This document shows positions 12,320-23,126 of a stretch of DNA of 64,000 nucleotides, piece by piece. A program made the position numbers and the translations under genes. Where the stretch lies: NCBI GenBank assembly GCA_013398955.1, contig VWPU01018750.1, forward strand, positions 1-64,000, written 5' to 3'. This DNA comes from Callaeas wilsoni (taxonomy: Eukaryota > Chordata > Aves > Passeriformes > Callaeidae). How positions within the stretch are numbered: the first letter of the stretch is position 1; every line of letters starts with the position of its first letter. The notes under the pieces are model-generated. The model worked only from the letters and a program-made list of their open reading frames with translations. It ran no database searches and was not told where the DNA came from.

Positions 12320-15300
12320 AACCTGTACTTGATGCATTTGATTTGATTTTGTTCCCTAATAAAAATCTCACACTTCTTAACCTTTCCATCTACTCTGCTT
12401 ATTATAACCAAAATACTCTGAATTGGCTCCACACGATGGGACTGCTTTCTCATTTGCATTTTTTAAGCAGTGACTCTGCTCTGACACAAAACCAGTTGAC
12501 CAGTTATGCTGAAGTGATATAATAGCATTATGTTGTGCTGAATTAAACAGCGGAGCCTAATTATCTGTGATTTAGCTGAGTACTTTGTGAGGTATTTTCA
12601 ACCACATAGAAAAAGTGTAAAGTGCCACTGCACAGATTTGGTAGCAGTTTCCAGGTTTTTTGTCTAGGTGAGAGTGACATAATGCGCAAAACTGTGAGGA
12701 ATGTTAAACTATTGCCTGCACACTGTTTTATTTTGTGATGACTGTAATTGGAGCCATTTTTGGGTTATCCTGTTCTCTGTCATGAACAGTTCAGGAAGTG
12801 TTATTCGTGATATTATGTAAATCAAGAAGACACTTTACTAAATTGGCGTTAGTAGAAAATAAAGATCACCCCCTTAAATTCTGATAATGTTATTCTTAGC
12901 AGATAGTCTTATTCATATGTAAGCAGGAAGAATATTTCCATGGCCTTTTATAATGATTTAAAAAGTATTTATAAGAAGTCAAAAGTACTCTAAGTGAGCA
13001 TTTTTGTCTTCTCTTAGATATACATTGCCCTCTTTATAAGTTCATCTTTAAAACTAGAATGTCTAAATTTAGACACATGACACATAAAAATGTGTTTAAT
13101 GTAGTATTTAAAGTTGGCAGAGATACAGACACCTGAGTTTCAGGCATTGCATTTGAAAATTGTTCCTTCTATCTATAGATACAATAACTCCTGAGGATGT
13201 TAACAGAGCTGTACCTGGGCCTATCAAGAGAACCACACTGCCCTTCTTTATTGTGGTCCAATCTTGGCTTCTCAGGTGAATTCAGAAAGCCGTAGGTTCA
13301 ACTTGCTTTTTGTAATGAGCCTAGTGGGCAAAGTAATGTGATTTGAACTCACAGGGGGCATTCCTGACAGAGTTCAAACCTCTTACAATGTCTTTAGACA
13401 AAGACCTTTCTTTGAAGTCAATTGGAAAACTGAATAGACCACATGAAAGGAGGACTTTATAGTTCAAGTGCATGTGTATTACACCAAACAGAGGCCCTGT
13501 GTGAAGAAGAGAGAAGTTGAAGTGATGCACCTACTCTCCTGAGGAGAGAGTTTCAAACACTAGCTCATGAAAATAGTCCATTCCTGTAATGACGCTTACC
13601 TCAGTGCATAACAATCGCTCACATGAATATGACTGCAGGAATGACCCAGTTTTTTATTTTAAGGCAATTGTCATAGGATATTTGGGGCTATGTCACAGTA
13701 AAGGTCCTTTGAGCTGGGTCAGCCTCTGACCTGACATGTGGTATAGGTGAATACCCTGTAGAAAGACCTGTTAGCAAGTCAGCTCTTTGGAAATTCCCAG
13801 TAGGATGGCCAAGCAAGATGGCACCAGTATCTCACAAACCAGCTTTGCAGTAAGGGGTCCCAGTTTGGCCGTGACCTCTGTGTGGATCACCTTGCACAGA
13901 TATGTCAGCCTCCTTCTGTGCTTTTGGCATGACCTTAGAAACTTTGTTATTGTGTAGTCTTGTGGTTATATACATTTAATCCACTGAGAATCTGGAGACA
14001 AAAAGAATGATCAAAATGAAACACCCTGATCCATTAGGAGTTGGACTCCAGACCAGTTTTAAGCACAGAGCAGCCCAACAGACACCCAGATGACTTCCTT
14101 CTAGTTAATGAGTTAGGGCCGAGCCTCAGAGCTCAGATGACTTGACCTCCCTCTGTGGCTTTTGCCAAAGTCAGATACAAGATGCTTGTGACCTATTTAC
14201 ATGACACAGAAAGAGTAAAGACTATAGGAGTTCTTTCAGAATTCAAAAACAGAACCAGGAGATGGTGATAGGTAATTGTGCCGCTTTCCCAAAGCATTTT
14301 CTCTTGCAAAAACTGTTGTGGATTTTTCCTTTCCTCACCCCTTCTCTATGTATATGAGATTCCTCAGAGAGGTGGTGAAGAGAAGGTACATCCTTAGAGG
14401 GATGCTGAACATTTTCAGAGTTTTCAGAGCATAAAAATGTACTCAAATCCCACAGCTTCTCTGTGGAAAACAGTTGTGCAATTCTCTTGGTATATTTGGA
14501 AAGCCTGTCTGTCTGCTTTTGGCAATAGACTCATAGCTTTCCAGCACAGATTTTCTCTTCAACAAGCCTAATTTATAGTCTTATCTCAGTGTTTCCAAAA
14601 AGACCAATTTCTGATTGAAAAGCATGATTCAAAGATCAGACTGAACACTCATTTATCATTAATAAATTTAGATTAGGAAGGAAAAAAATTATTCTAGTGG
14701 TCTTCCAAATAGTATAGCCCAGACAACAAATATAAATTGTTTTAAGGTAGATTTTAGAAAGTTTACGAAACTGCATGACCATATAATCATGCAGACAAAT
14801 GCAAAACAAGAACAAATATAAGCAAAATCTCACGGACATAACTTACCTGTGTCCCAGATGACACTTCACTGACCTTGGTGAATGACTAGAAAATTATCAA
14901 GAGCAAGATGGACTTGTTTTCATTTTCATATTATTCATATATTCTGTATATTGCTTTGTGTTGAGAATCTATATGATACATAGCCTGATTTGTTCTTATT
15001 CCCCTTTGTCTACTAAAAAGGTATGTTTAAAAGTCAATCCAGATGCAAGTATGGAACCAAGAGATTTATGGTTTTTTTCTTCCAGTGATTTTCTTCATTC
15101 TGACCTTTTACTTGCTAGCAATTTGGCCCATTGCTTCTTCAGGGCATTGTAGATCTTCCAGACATCATAGATCTGCTGATCTTTTTTTTCTGGCACCATT
15201 TAAATTGCTGTAGATTCTTTGCTTACCTCTCTGTGCATAAGCCCACTAAACTAAGCCATATTTGTCTTATTATCTTGTCTTCTTCTAGGTCATTATAGGC

Positions 15301-16200
15301 TAAATCCAAGTTTATGAGGAATCCACTGTTCTCTTCACACTGGCAAGGCATGACCTTGCTGTTTATAGCTGATCCAGTTTTGGTGCAGTCACTTCATATC
15401 AAAACTGAGGCAGCTGCAGCTACTCATGAAATCTAGCTAATGTTTTAATTGGATGGATACTATTGTTAACACAGATACAAGATAATTTTCAAATTTCTGT
15501 TTTTGAATTATTAAAGAGGGTATGCCAGGAAAAATCCCAATGATAATAATTTCAACTATATGCCTCAAGCCCATTCCTTTATCATATGAAGTGACTGCAG
15601 TGACCAGCTGGGGCAGTGATGGCAGCTCACTTGCTCTGGAGGTTTATCTGGCACTCTGCTGTTTTGCTGAACCACAATCATCTTACAAAGTGGATAAAGT
15701 TCAGCTGTGCAGTTTAATGGGCATACGTACCACCGATTTCCCCACTCCCCACTGAGACAACAAAAACTAGTAAGAAAATAAAATTTTCAGCGACTTTTCT
15801 GCTGTTTAAATAATAACTATCTTCTATGCAAGACATAAACATACATTTGTGTATATCGTGTCTGAATACACTTTCATGCCAGTTGCTGAATGCTTTGGTC
15901 CTTTCCAGCCAGTGGGTAACGGGCAACATCTCACATCTGTTAAACTAATCCTGGACTTCTGGTGAAAAATCAGCAGAGAAAACACAACAGAAAAGAGGTG
16001 GATTGTATTTCGTCCAACTCACGGTTTTTCTACAAGGTAGTAAACTCTTGTTTCTGACAACCACTTTCTTCCTATCTAAATGCATTGTATAGTATGAGCA
16101 CAGTGTCTTATTTAAAAAGAGACTAAAAGCTGTCAGTCAGCACTGGTATTCTAATACTCTATCTTGCTGCAGGTGTTCTTCTAATGTGTGACTGCACAAG
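12320..16200. other. Unique non-coding DNA
   Basis: No gene, RNA gene or recognised repeat apart from the 39-nt candidate exon at 14847-14885. Open frames here are short and unrelated to known domains. A minus-strand frame of 67 codons at 14243-14446 has a mixed composition but lacks convincing splice signals. The stretch gradually gives way to GC-rich DNA near 16.2 kb. Confidence 0.55.
14847..14885 (-). CDS. Candidate 39-nt cassette microexon, unknown gene
   Basis: On the minus strand the acceptor is TGATAATTTTCTAG and the donor is ACACAG|GTAAGTT, a perfect consensus match over eight bases. The segment is 39 nt, a multiple of three. In the phase used by its neighbours (one leading base, 12 codons, two trailing bases) it is open and would read HSPRSVKCHLGH. 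It lies between the candidate exons at 21556-21697 and 5243-5323, and could be included or skipped without changing their frame, as expected for a cassette exon. Frame 0 is also open, so openness by itself carries little weight at this length. Confidence rests on splice-site quality and shared phase. Confidence 0.25.
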
Positions 16201-16209
16201 CATAACACA

Positions 16210-16620
16210 CTCATTGAGATTTACACTGCTCTGCTGCTTCAATTGCGTGGAACTGGTGCATGCTTGGCCCCGGACCTGGCTCGGGTGGCTCAGGTGCTGC
16301 TGAGGGAAGGAAGGAGTCTGGTGGCTGCTCACCCTTGCTGCCCGGGTTCAGGGTCTGGTCTGCCTCTCCCATGCACAGTTTGATGGCAGAAGTGAGCAGG
16401 CAGAGTACGGATGGCACTGTGAGAGCCTGGGAAAGGGGAGCAGTCTTCAAGATGGAAAGAGAGGATAGTCTGTGTCTGAGCAGAGGGGCAGTCCCATATC
16501 CAACTCAGTGAAAACTACACTTTGTATTGCAGGCACTTGCAGACCCTGCTGCCCCAACAGCACTGGCAGCGTAGGGGTTACCATTACATGCACATCCTGG
16601 CTGTGTCTTCAGCTGACATT
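16210..16620. other. Left part of an isolated GC-rich block
   Basis: Base composition changes sharply to GC-rich near 16.24 kb, with GGCTCGGGTGGCTCAGGTG-like sequence and CCCGGG. Both strands have open frames of about 80 codons (plus 16260-16511, minus 16211-16450) that are rich in Gly, Pro, Ser and Ala. These follow from GC-rich composition and are not accepted as genes. The block adjoins the reverse-strand CR1 at 16621. Whether it is part of an older insertion, a processed copy or a local GC peak cannot be told. Confidence 0.45.
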
Positions 16621-17180
16621 TCATAGAATCAAAGAACAGTTTGGATTGCAAGGGACCTTAAAGTGTATCTAGTTCTGAACCCCTGCCATGGGCAGGGACA
16701 CTTTCCACTAGACCAGGTTTCTCAAGGCCCCATCCAACCTGGATCTGAACACTAACAGAGAAGGGACTCCACAACTTCTCTGGGAAACCTCTTCCAATTT
16801 CTCACCACCCTCACAGGGAAAGATTTCTTCCTAACGCATAACCCAAATCTATCCTCTTTCAGTTTGAAGTCATTGCCCTTTGTCCTATCACTACATGCCT
16901 TGTAAATAGCCCCTCTCCACCTTTCTTGTAGCCTCTTTTGGTAGTGGAAAGCTGCTATAAGGTCTTCCCAGAGCTTTCTCTTCTCCAGGCTGAGACCCCA
17001 ATTCTCTCAGCCCTCTCTTGTAGGTGAGGTGCTCCAGACATCTGATCATCTTCAGGGCCTTCCTCTGGACTCATTCCAACAGGTCCACATCCTTATTATG
17101 TTGAACCCCCCTCCAGAGCCGGATGCAGCTCTCCAAGTGGGGTGTCACCAAAGCAGAGTAGAGATGGAGAATCACCTCCC
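16621..17180 (-). mobile_element. CR1 LINE, 5'-truncated 3' end, reverse orientation
   Basis: The plus strand begins with CATAGAATCA, the complement of the CR1 terminal octamer tail, and continues with the typical reverse-complement 3' UTR: a GGGCAGGGACACTTTCCAC-like segment, CATCCAACCTGGATCTGAA, a segment on the settling of the element's last codons, then CTTCTCCAGGCTGAGACCC and CTCTGGACTCATTCCAACAG. These correspond in order to the conserved avian CR1 3' region. About 560 bp remain; the 5' end is cut off near 17180, as in nearly all CR1 copies. Several mismatches and small indels make it a moderately old, inactive copy. Confidence 0.9.
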
Positions 17181-17750
17181 ATGAAACCCTCAAAATGAAT
17201 CTCACATCCCAAATTTACTACAATGCAAGTGTGGCAGGGCACTCTGGCCACTGTGGTCTCCCTGGGGAGCAGTGGGAGCCCCATGGGGTGGCAAGGCAGG
17301 CCCTGGTATCCCATCCCATATCATTCCAACCAGAAGCAGGAAAACTGGAAGGCACCAGGGAAGCCCAGACCTGGGCATCTCCCTGGGGATAGACTGGGGC
17401 TGGGACAGGGTGATTGGTCTGTGGGTGGGTGTATGGACCAGGCCCAATGAGGATAACCAGGATCAGACATGCCTGTGATGTGCAGGCAGGGCCCTGGGGC
17501 TGAGGAAGGTGCTCACAAGATGAGGTACCCATGGATGTGCCCCCATGTTACAGGTCAGGGATATGCGTGGGAAATTAGGCTCAGAAAAACAGCCTTGGGG
17601 TGCAGGGCAAAGATTTTTGGGGATTTTGACAGTTGCAGTTTGGACATTGAACTCTTGTTGCAGGGGATTGACTGGCTGCCAAGGGCCCTGACAACAATTC
17701 TGTCCTGCTTCTGGAAGCAAATGTGGCCCTCAATGCTCTGAGACCTCCAG
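17181..17750. other. Right part of the GC-rich block
   Basis: GC-rich sequence continues beyond the 5' side of the CR1 with runs such as CCCTGGGGAGCAGTGGGAG and GGGTGGGTG. Overlapping open frames of 65 to 104 codons exist on both strands (minus 17218-17532 being the longest). They overlap each other in several frames and show Pro/Gly/Trp-rich composition, so composition and not coding selection explains them. The sequence does not match the expected upstream CR1 region, so it is not simply more of that element. AT-rich DNA resumes near 17.75 kb. Confidence 0.4.
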
Positions 17751-19379
17751 ATATCCTATGTCTTCATTGTGGGTGGGAAAAAATGTATGTGGAGAATAAA
17801 GATCCACCTATGGTAAATACCATGTCCTTTGGTATGACCATCTGCCATTCCTTTAATTCCTCTATTTCTATGTAGACTCTTCTTGAAAATGAGGATAAAT
17901 ATATAAGATAATTTTCTTTTGTTTGCAATAACTTACTTGTAATATATGTCATTGCAATGTTAGGAAGGACAGTGTAACAGCTACAGTAATATCAGATAAA
18001 GTAATATAAGAGTAAATATACATATTTTTAAGAAAAAAGATCATTATAGATTTTTTTAAAAAATTCAGGTTATTTCTCATTTCCTTCAAGAGACTCTGAC
18101 CCCTTTATTGCTCCCACTGAATTTCAGCCCATTATAGATTTACTCTGATTGTCCTTTGTGGCCACGCTGCATTCATCCAAACTATTAATTTTATTCTTTC
18201 TCAGGCGAGATAGAAACAGAGCTTTCATGTCCTTCTGGCATTCTTAAACTCAATCATATTTAAGATGCATAATTCTGTTGTTTTAGGAACTTGGTGTTCC
18301 ACTGTTCTTCACATTCTGAACTACCTCTGTCAAAATTTCTGTGCACAAAGTGATAGGAAATCTTTAAAAAGTCGCGAAGGTTCTAAAACAAAAAGAAAAG
18401 TGAGAAATGTGGAATTTCACAGCAAAATCAAAACTAGAAAGACATTCATGTACATTTTCCTAAACCTTACTCCTTACATATAATCATTTTGTCATCACTT
18501 TATCTTTGTAACAATGAAATTGTGGCATTACCAAGAAAATAAAAATGAATAATCTTGTGGTAAGGCACAGCATATAAAGTCTTTGTTTTGTTTGAGTCAG
18601 AAAAGTTATTTATATTTTATCCTTATTTATATGGGGGGGGGTTTTTGACTTTTTTTTCCTTTTAACAAACAAAAAATCTCTATCTCTTCTCTCATCTAGG
18701 ACAATAACCTGAAATTAATAATTTATTCCAAAAACTAGATAACAAAGTCATTATAACCAAACTGCTGTTTTCTTAAACTAACAATTTGCATATATTTATT
18801 AAACTGAAGCAATTATGGATTTTTCATTCTCTGATGTCATGGTGAGCACTTGATGTCTGTCATTCACTGTTTAACTATTGGTGTTCAGCTCCTTCCCACA
18901 ATACTCTTTCTTTGCCTTGGGTGAGCATAGGAAACCATTCCAACCCAAATACTTGCCTGAGCAAATTTAAAATTTAAGTTCATATACTCTCCCCTATGCA
19001 GTGCTGAAATTAAGTTTCTGGGAGCAGCTGTACCAGGAGAGACCTTACGTGCTTTATCAAGCCTTGTCAATGCAGCCCACTGTACAAGAAACAAATGTGC
19101 AGAAGGTGTGAAGGATGGATAGAGTAAACCAAACCAGTCCGCCTATAAATATTCCTATATAATGTCTGCATGTTCCATTGAGCTCTGCTTTGTCACACAT
19201 GCTCAGTGGAGAAGCTGGGATATTAAATGTCATCATTTCTGCAAGCCAAGCTTTGCCTGAGACAGGAAAACATCAAAGATACTGAGTGAGCCTTCTTCAC
19301 TTTTTTGTTTAAAACATTCTATAATTAAATGCATTTTGTGGGAAAAAAAAAATCCTTACATCCTTGGCTTGAATGGCTG

Positions 19380-19900
19380 AGCACTATTAGGAATGTCCTT
19401 GCAAATGCCAAATTCTTTAAAAGTGCCCACTAGCTCAAACAGTCGAAGAGGAAATCCTGGCAGTGCCCATTGTTTGCTGGGCTCAGTGGCTATAATTCCT
19501 CCAGAGTTTGCTTAGTCAGAGATCTAAATATGCTGTTTGGCAATGACTTTTGTATTTGTTCTTAAAGTCAGATTGTAGTCATAGCTCTTTAAAAATTTCA
19601 GCCCCAGACTCTTTCATGTGACAAATCATTTGCTGAAGGCAGAGGGGACGGGGTGTTCTGAGCTGGGGGCACAGTCCCCTGACAGACTATTCTGGCTCCA
19701 GGGAATTTAGGGAGAAGGAAGAATCCTCTTGACTTTGATGTTTTGGATGTGGTTGTTCATGTTTACATCTATTGAACCAAATAATTTCTTGTGGCACAGC
19801 TAATCAAATTATCAGTGATCAGCAATCAGGCTGCATGAGGTGAACTAAGGACATACTTTGTCCTGACCCATTTAAAGGAGTGCCAACATTGCAGTACAAG
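19380..19900. promoter_or_regulatory. Possible conserved non-coding element
   Basis: A stretch of even, non-repetitive composition with few homopolymer runs, several motif-like words (CATTGTTT as a SOX-type site, TGTTTGGCAATGA, ATTTGCTGAAGG) and no coding pattern. It stands out from the lower-complexity flanks. This is judged from texture only; conservation cannot be measured from a single sequence. Confidence 0.2.
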
Positions 19901-20946
19901 ACTGATTTATTAAAGCAGAGGAAAAAATACAGCCTCTTTAAAATTTAAACTGGCATGTCTGTTTCTAAATTCCTAGCAACAGTACAGCAAGCTGCAAAGA
20001 GATGGTAGGGCTGTTGCTGCAGGATATGTAAGCCTCAATAAAAAGAACACATCCGTAATTTCACAAAGTAGCTGAGATCATTCAACCTATAAACTGTATT
20101 TTTGAGAGGCAATTTAAACTGCCTGTAAATAAAAGAGTAAAGCAATCACTATTATCTCCCTAGAAAAAATATATGTTTAAGCAAATAGCGAAGATGAGCT
20201 TCAATCTGGTTTTTTTTGCACAAGCCTTAATAATGAAATATTTTTCCTTTTCTATAAAAGTGGTAGAATGCATTATTTTTCATATATATCCCTGCCTGTT
20301 CTTGTTTTTACTTATTTTTCTTAGGTAATGAAAACCCTTCAATATAAAGATATTAAAGGTTGACACAGAAGCTTTCTTGATGACACAGATGTTAATATCA
20401 TAAATTCAGCAGCTTGCCTTACCTATTTTAAGTCATATATAGAAACTAAGTGAGATACTTGTGTCTGCCTCCAAATTATCAATACAGAAAATTAACTATT
20501 TTACACCTTTTAAAATGCTTTTTCTTATTCCTACATGCTTCCTGTGATTCTTTTCTCTCCATATCAGCATTCCATTATTTATTTCCTCCCTGGAGAGATG
20601 GTAATACTAATTCATAAAATGAATTTAAAAAAAAAAAGCTGTGATATGCTAAACTGCCAAGTAAGAGCTGCAGTATGCAAGAACCAAGAAGAAATTTTGA
20701 GAAACATGCTGTAATTCCCTTAGAAACAATACAGTGCTTGGTTTTATATTCAGGAACTGGTATAACAGTCTGCTTTGCAGTAGTGTTTTTTTTTAACAAT
20801 GTCTGAGCAGCCTAAAGACCAGCTTACTGAAAGAGAAATATCTAGACCAAAAAAATTTCATACCCATCACTAACAATAACTATAAATAAACTTCCACATA
20901 TACACATTCTTATGCCAGATTTTCCTGCACTTAGTTTTAAAAAATA

Positions 20947-20962
20947 CTCCCTATATAGGGAG
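20947..20962. promoter_or_regulatory. Palindromic CArG box (SRF-type site)
   Basis: The 16-bp perfect palindrome CTCCCTATATAGGGAG contains CCTATATAGG at 20950-20959, an exact match to the SRF consensus CC(A/T)6GG. The symmetric GC flanks extend the dyad beyond the ten-base box. SRF binds such sites in muscle and immediate-early genes. Binding here is inference, and no gene start is visible nearby. Confidence 0.45.
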
Positions 20963-21555
20963 CTGAGTTTTGAAATGCCTTTCAAACTAAATTTGGGGAT
21001 TTGAATTGTACAAATTTATCTCACTCTTTACATTTCACAAAATATTTTTTTTTCCAGCCCTGAGCGTTCTCTGTTAAATTTAGCCACATTTTGACAGTTA
21101 GAGAGTGTTGCAGAGGGAATGCTGTGGGGTCCCTTTTTGGGAACACAGAGTTCTCTACATTTCAGTTGTAGCAGGAATATTTTCAGTCTATTTTACATGA
21201 GGCCCATTGTAGAATTCTGCAGTAACACTCCCCCCCAGGATCTGAACAGTGACTTTATAGCTCACTGCAGATCCTGTTCATTTGGTGGGGTTTGTCACCA
21301 GATCAGTTGAAGCGAAAAGAAAGGACAGTTATATTCTGAATCTTCCTGGCTGTTTTCTTGTTCTTAGTCTTCTCTTCTTCACACACGAAGAAGAAAACAT
21401 TGTCCTTGTCAAATGATAAATGAGGCACAATTGGTGACTTGTATGTTTGTCAACATAAGCAAGATCAAATGATTGCTCAGCAGGAAGAAGCCACAGGAAA
21501 TCCAATGATTTTTGACTAATTAGGAAAATAATAATAATGTCTGCCTAATGATTAC

Positions 21556-21697
21556 CTTGTACTGGGTTGTGGCCTTTTATCAGGCAGCTGCAGACTACTG
21601 CTTTGAAGGGAACCAATGGTTTGCTTTGAAACTGGTGTCACGGACTTGGAGGATTCGTGACAAATCTTCTGAGACTTACTGCTTCTTTGTATAGTTG
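21556..21697 (-). CDS. Candidate internal coding exon (142 nt), unknown gene
   Basis: On the minus strand the acceptor has a run of ten T followed by CCAATTATAG, and the donor reads ACAAG|GTAATC. Between them one frame is open across the full 142 nt (two leading bases, 46 codons, two trailing bases); the other two are closed. The peptide is rich in Ser, Lys and Gln and contains KSVTPVSKQ, a run of three Ser, and LPDKRPQPST at the end, a composition usual for disordered linker regions. The trailing AG would be completed by the first base of the candidate exons at 14847-14885 or 5243-5323. The open frame continues upstream through the intron-like T-rich tract to 22040, making a 162-codon frame by chance. 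No family is recognised. This is the best coding candidate in the window but is unproven. Confidence 0.35.
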
Positions 21698-22075
21698 CTA
21701 TAATTGGAAAAAAAAATGAGCCTGTTTCTAAATGTTTAAAGAGGAAAGTACTTTCTCTCCAGATTTTATTTGGAAAGATTTTTAAACTAGTTGAGGTGTG
21801 TGTGCACATAAGTGTATTCAATAATTTCGACAAGGATGAATGAATCTTTAGGTCACTTAAAACATACAAAAATGATTTATCTATGTTGTTTTCACATCGT
21901 AGCAGCAATAAGAAGAATACAGAGACTTTTCTGCAATACAGTTTTATCAGAAAAATAAAAATCAAGAAAACACTGGGAGTGAAGGGAGAAGGTAGGCCAA
22001 CAGTTTGGAGCTTGTGGTTTGTATTTTGGTTTCCCCTCACATGGATTTTCAGAGTTCTGCTGTAGAAACTGGCTG

Positions 22076-23126
22076 CTCATGGCCTGGAAGGATGCAAATT
22101 TCACTGGGTAAAGAGTGGCTGGATGGCTGGGCCCGGAGAGTGATTACATGGAGTTACATCCAGCTGGCAGACAAATGCTCCTCAGGGCTCAGTCTTGGGC
22201 CCAATTCTGTTTAATATCTTTATCAATGATTGGGACAATGAGATTGAGTGCACCCTCAATCAATTTGCAGATGACACCAAGTTAGGCAGGAGTGTTGATC
22301 TGCTGGAGGGCAGGAAGGCTCTGCAGAGGGATCTGGACAGGCTGGATTGACAGGCAAAGGCCAATTGTATGAAAGTTCAGCAAGGCAACAAGTGCCGGGC
22401 CCTGAACTGGGTCACAACAACCCCAGGCAGAACTGCAAGTTTGGACAAGAGTGGCTGGAAAGCTTCCCAGTGGAAAAGGTCCTGGGGGTGCTGGCTGACT
22501 GGTCTGTCAATGCGTGCCCAGGGGATCAAGAAGGCCCATGACATCCTGACCTGGATCAGGAATAGTGTGGCCAGCAAGACCAGGGCACTGATTGTCCCCG
22601 TGTACTTGGCAGTGCTGAGGACACACCTCAAATCTGTGTTCAGTTTTGGGCCTCTCACTACATAGAAAGACATTGAGGTGCTGGAGCATGTCCAGAGAAG
22701 GGCAACAGAGCTGGTGAGGGAGTTGGAGCACAGATCTCATGAGGAGCAGCTGAGGGAGCTGCGATTGTTTAGCCTGGAGAAAAGAAGGCTCAGGGAAATC
22801 TTAACTTCTCTACAGGTACCTGAAAGGAGGTTATGGCCAGGTGGGGGTAGGCCTCTTCTCCCAAGTAGGAAGAAATAACAAGAGGAAATGCTTGCACCAG
22901 GGGAGGGATAGGTTGGATATGAAAAAATTTTCTTCATTGAAAGGGTTGCCACAAATTGAAACAGGCTTCCCAGGGAAGTGACAGTCATCATTCCTGGAGG
23001 TATTTAAAACATATGTAGATGTGGCACTTAGGGACATGGTTTAGTGGTGGACTTGGCAGCATTAAGTTAACAGTTGCACTCGATGATCTCGAACATCTTT
23101 TCCAACCTAAATGATTCTATAATTCT
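22076..23126 (+). mobile_element. CR1 LINE, 5'-truncated, end of ORF2 plus 3' UTR
   Basis: About 1.05 kb collinear with the conserved avian CR1 3' third. Near the start it reads GGCTGGATGGCTGGGCCC, then the reverse transcriptase segment LFNIFINDW and, at 22264-22275, the catalytic-core motif F-A-D-D. Further on come the C-terminal ORF2 segments ([11 protein letters not shown] and [11 protein letters not shown] in frame at 22678-22878), the 3' UTR and a tail of ATTCTATAATTCT (23114-23126). Internal stops and frameshifts (for example between 22340 and 22680) break the ORF, and several deletions of consensus bases are visible, so it is dead. CR1 elements normally insert as 5'-truncated copies and often lack target-site duplications; none was recognised here. 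Confidence 0.95.

Larger units (their letters stand above)
17751..21555. other. Unique non-coding DNA with a possible conserved stretch
   Basis: No supported gene. Contains a G9 run near 18633, a palindromic CArG box at 20947-20962 and a regulatory-looking stretch at about 19380-19900. A minus-strand frame downstream of an acceptor near 19260 runs open for more than 60 codons with one membrane-like hydrophobic stretch, but it lacks a compatible donor or neighbour and was not accepted. The sequence leads into the candidate minus-strand exon at 21556. Confidence 0.5.

Noticed and set aside
12262..12522. Frames through the G run, including a Pro-rich minus-strand frame
   Set aside because: Pro codons come from the complement of poly-G; no gene evidence.
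17096..17741. Many overlapping frames in the GC-rich block
   Set aside because: Open in several frames on both strands at once, as expected from low stop frequency in GC-rich DNA.
19064..19094. 31-nt minus-strand segment between TTCTTGTACAG and CAC|GTAAGG
   Set aside because: Not a multiple of three and out of phase with neighbouring candidates; likely pseudo-exon.
21698..22040. Upstream continuation of the open frame at 21556-21697
   Set aside because: It passes through a T-rich tract that better fits a splice acceptor, and no start context or homology was seen; only the part after the acceptor was kept.
22005..23037. Frames across the CR1 copy treated as host genes
   Set aside because: They are pieces and shadows of the truncated CR1 ORF2.
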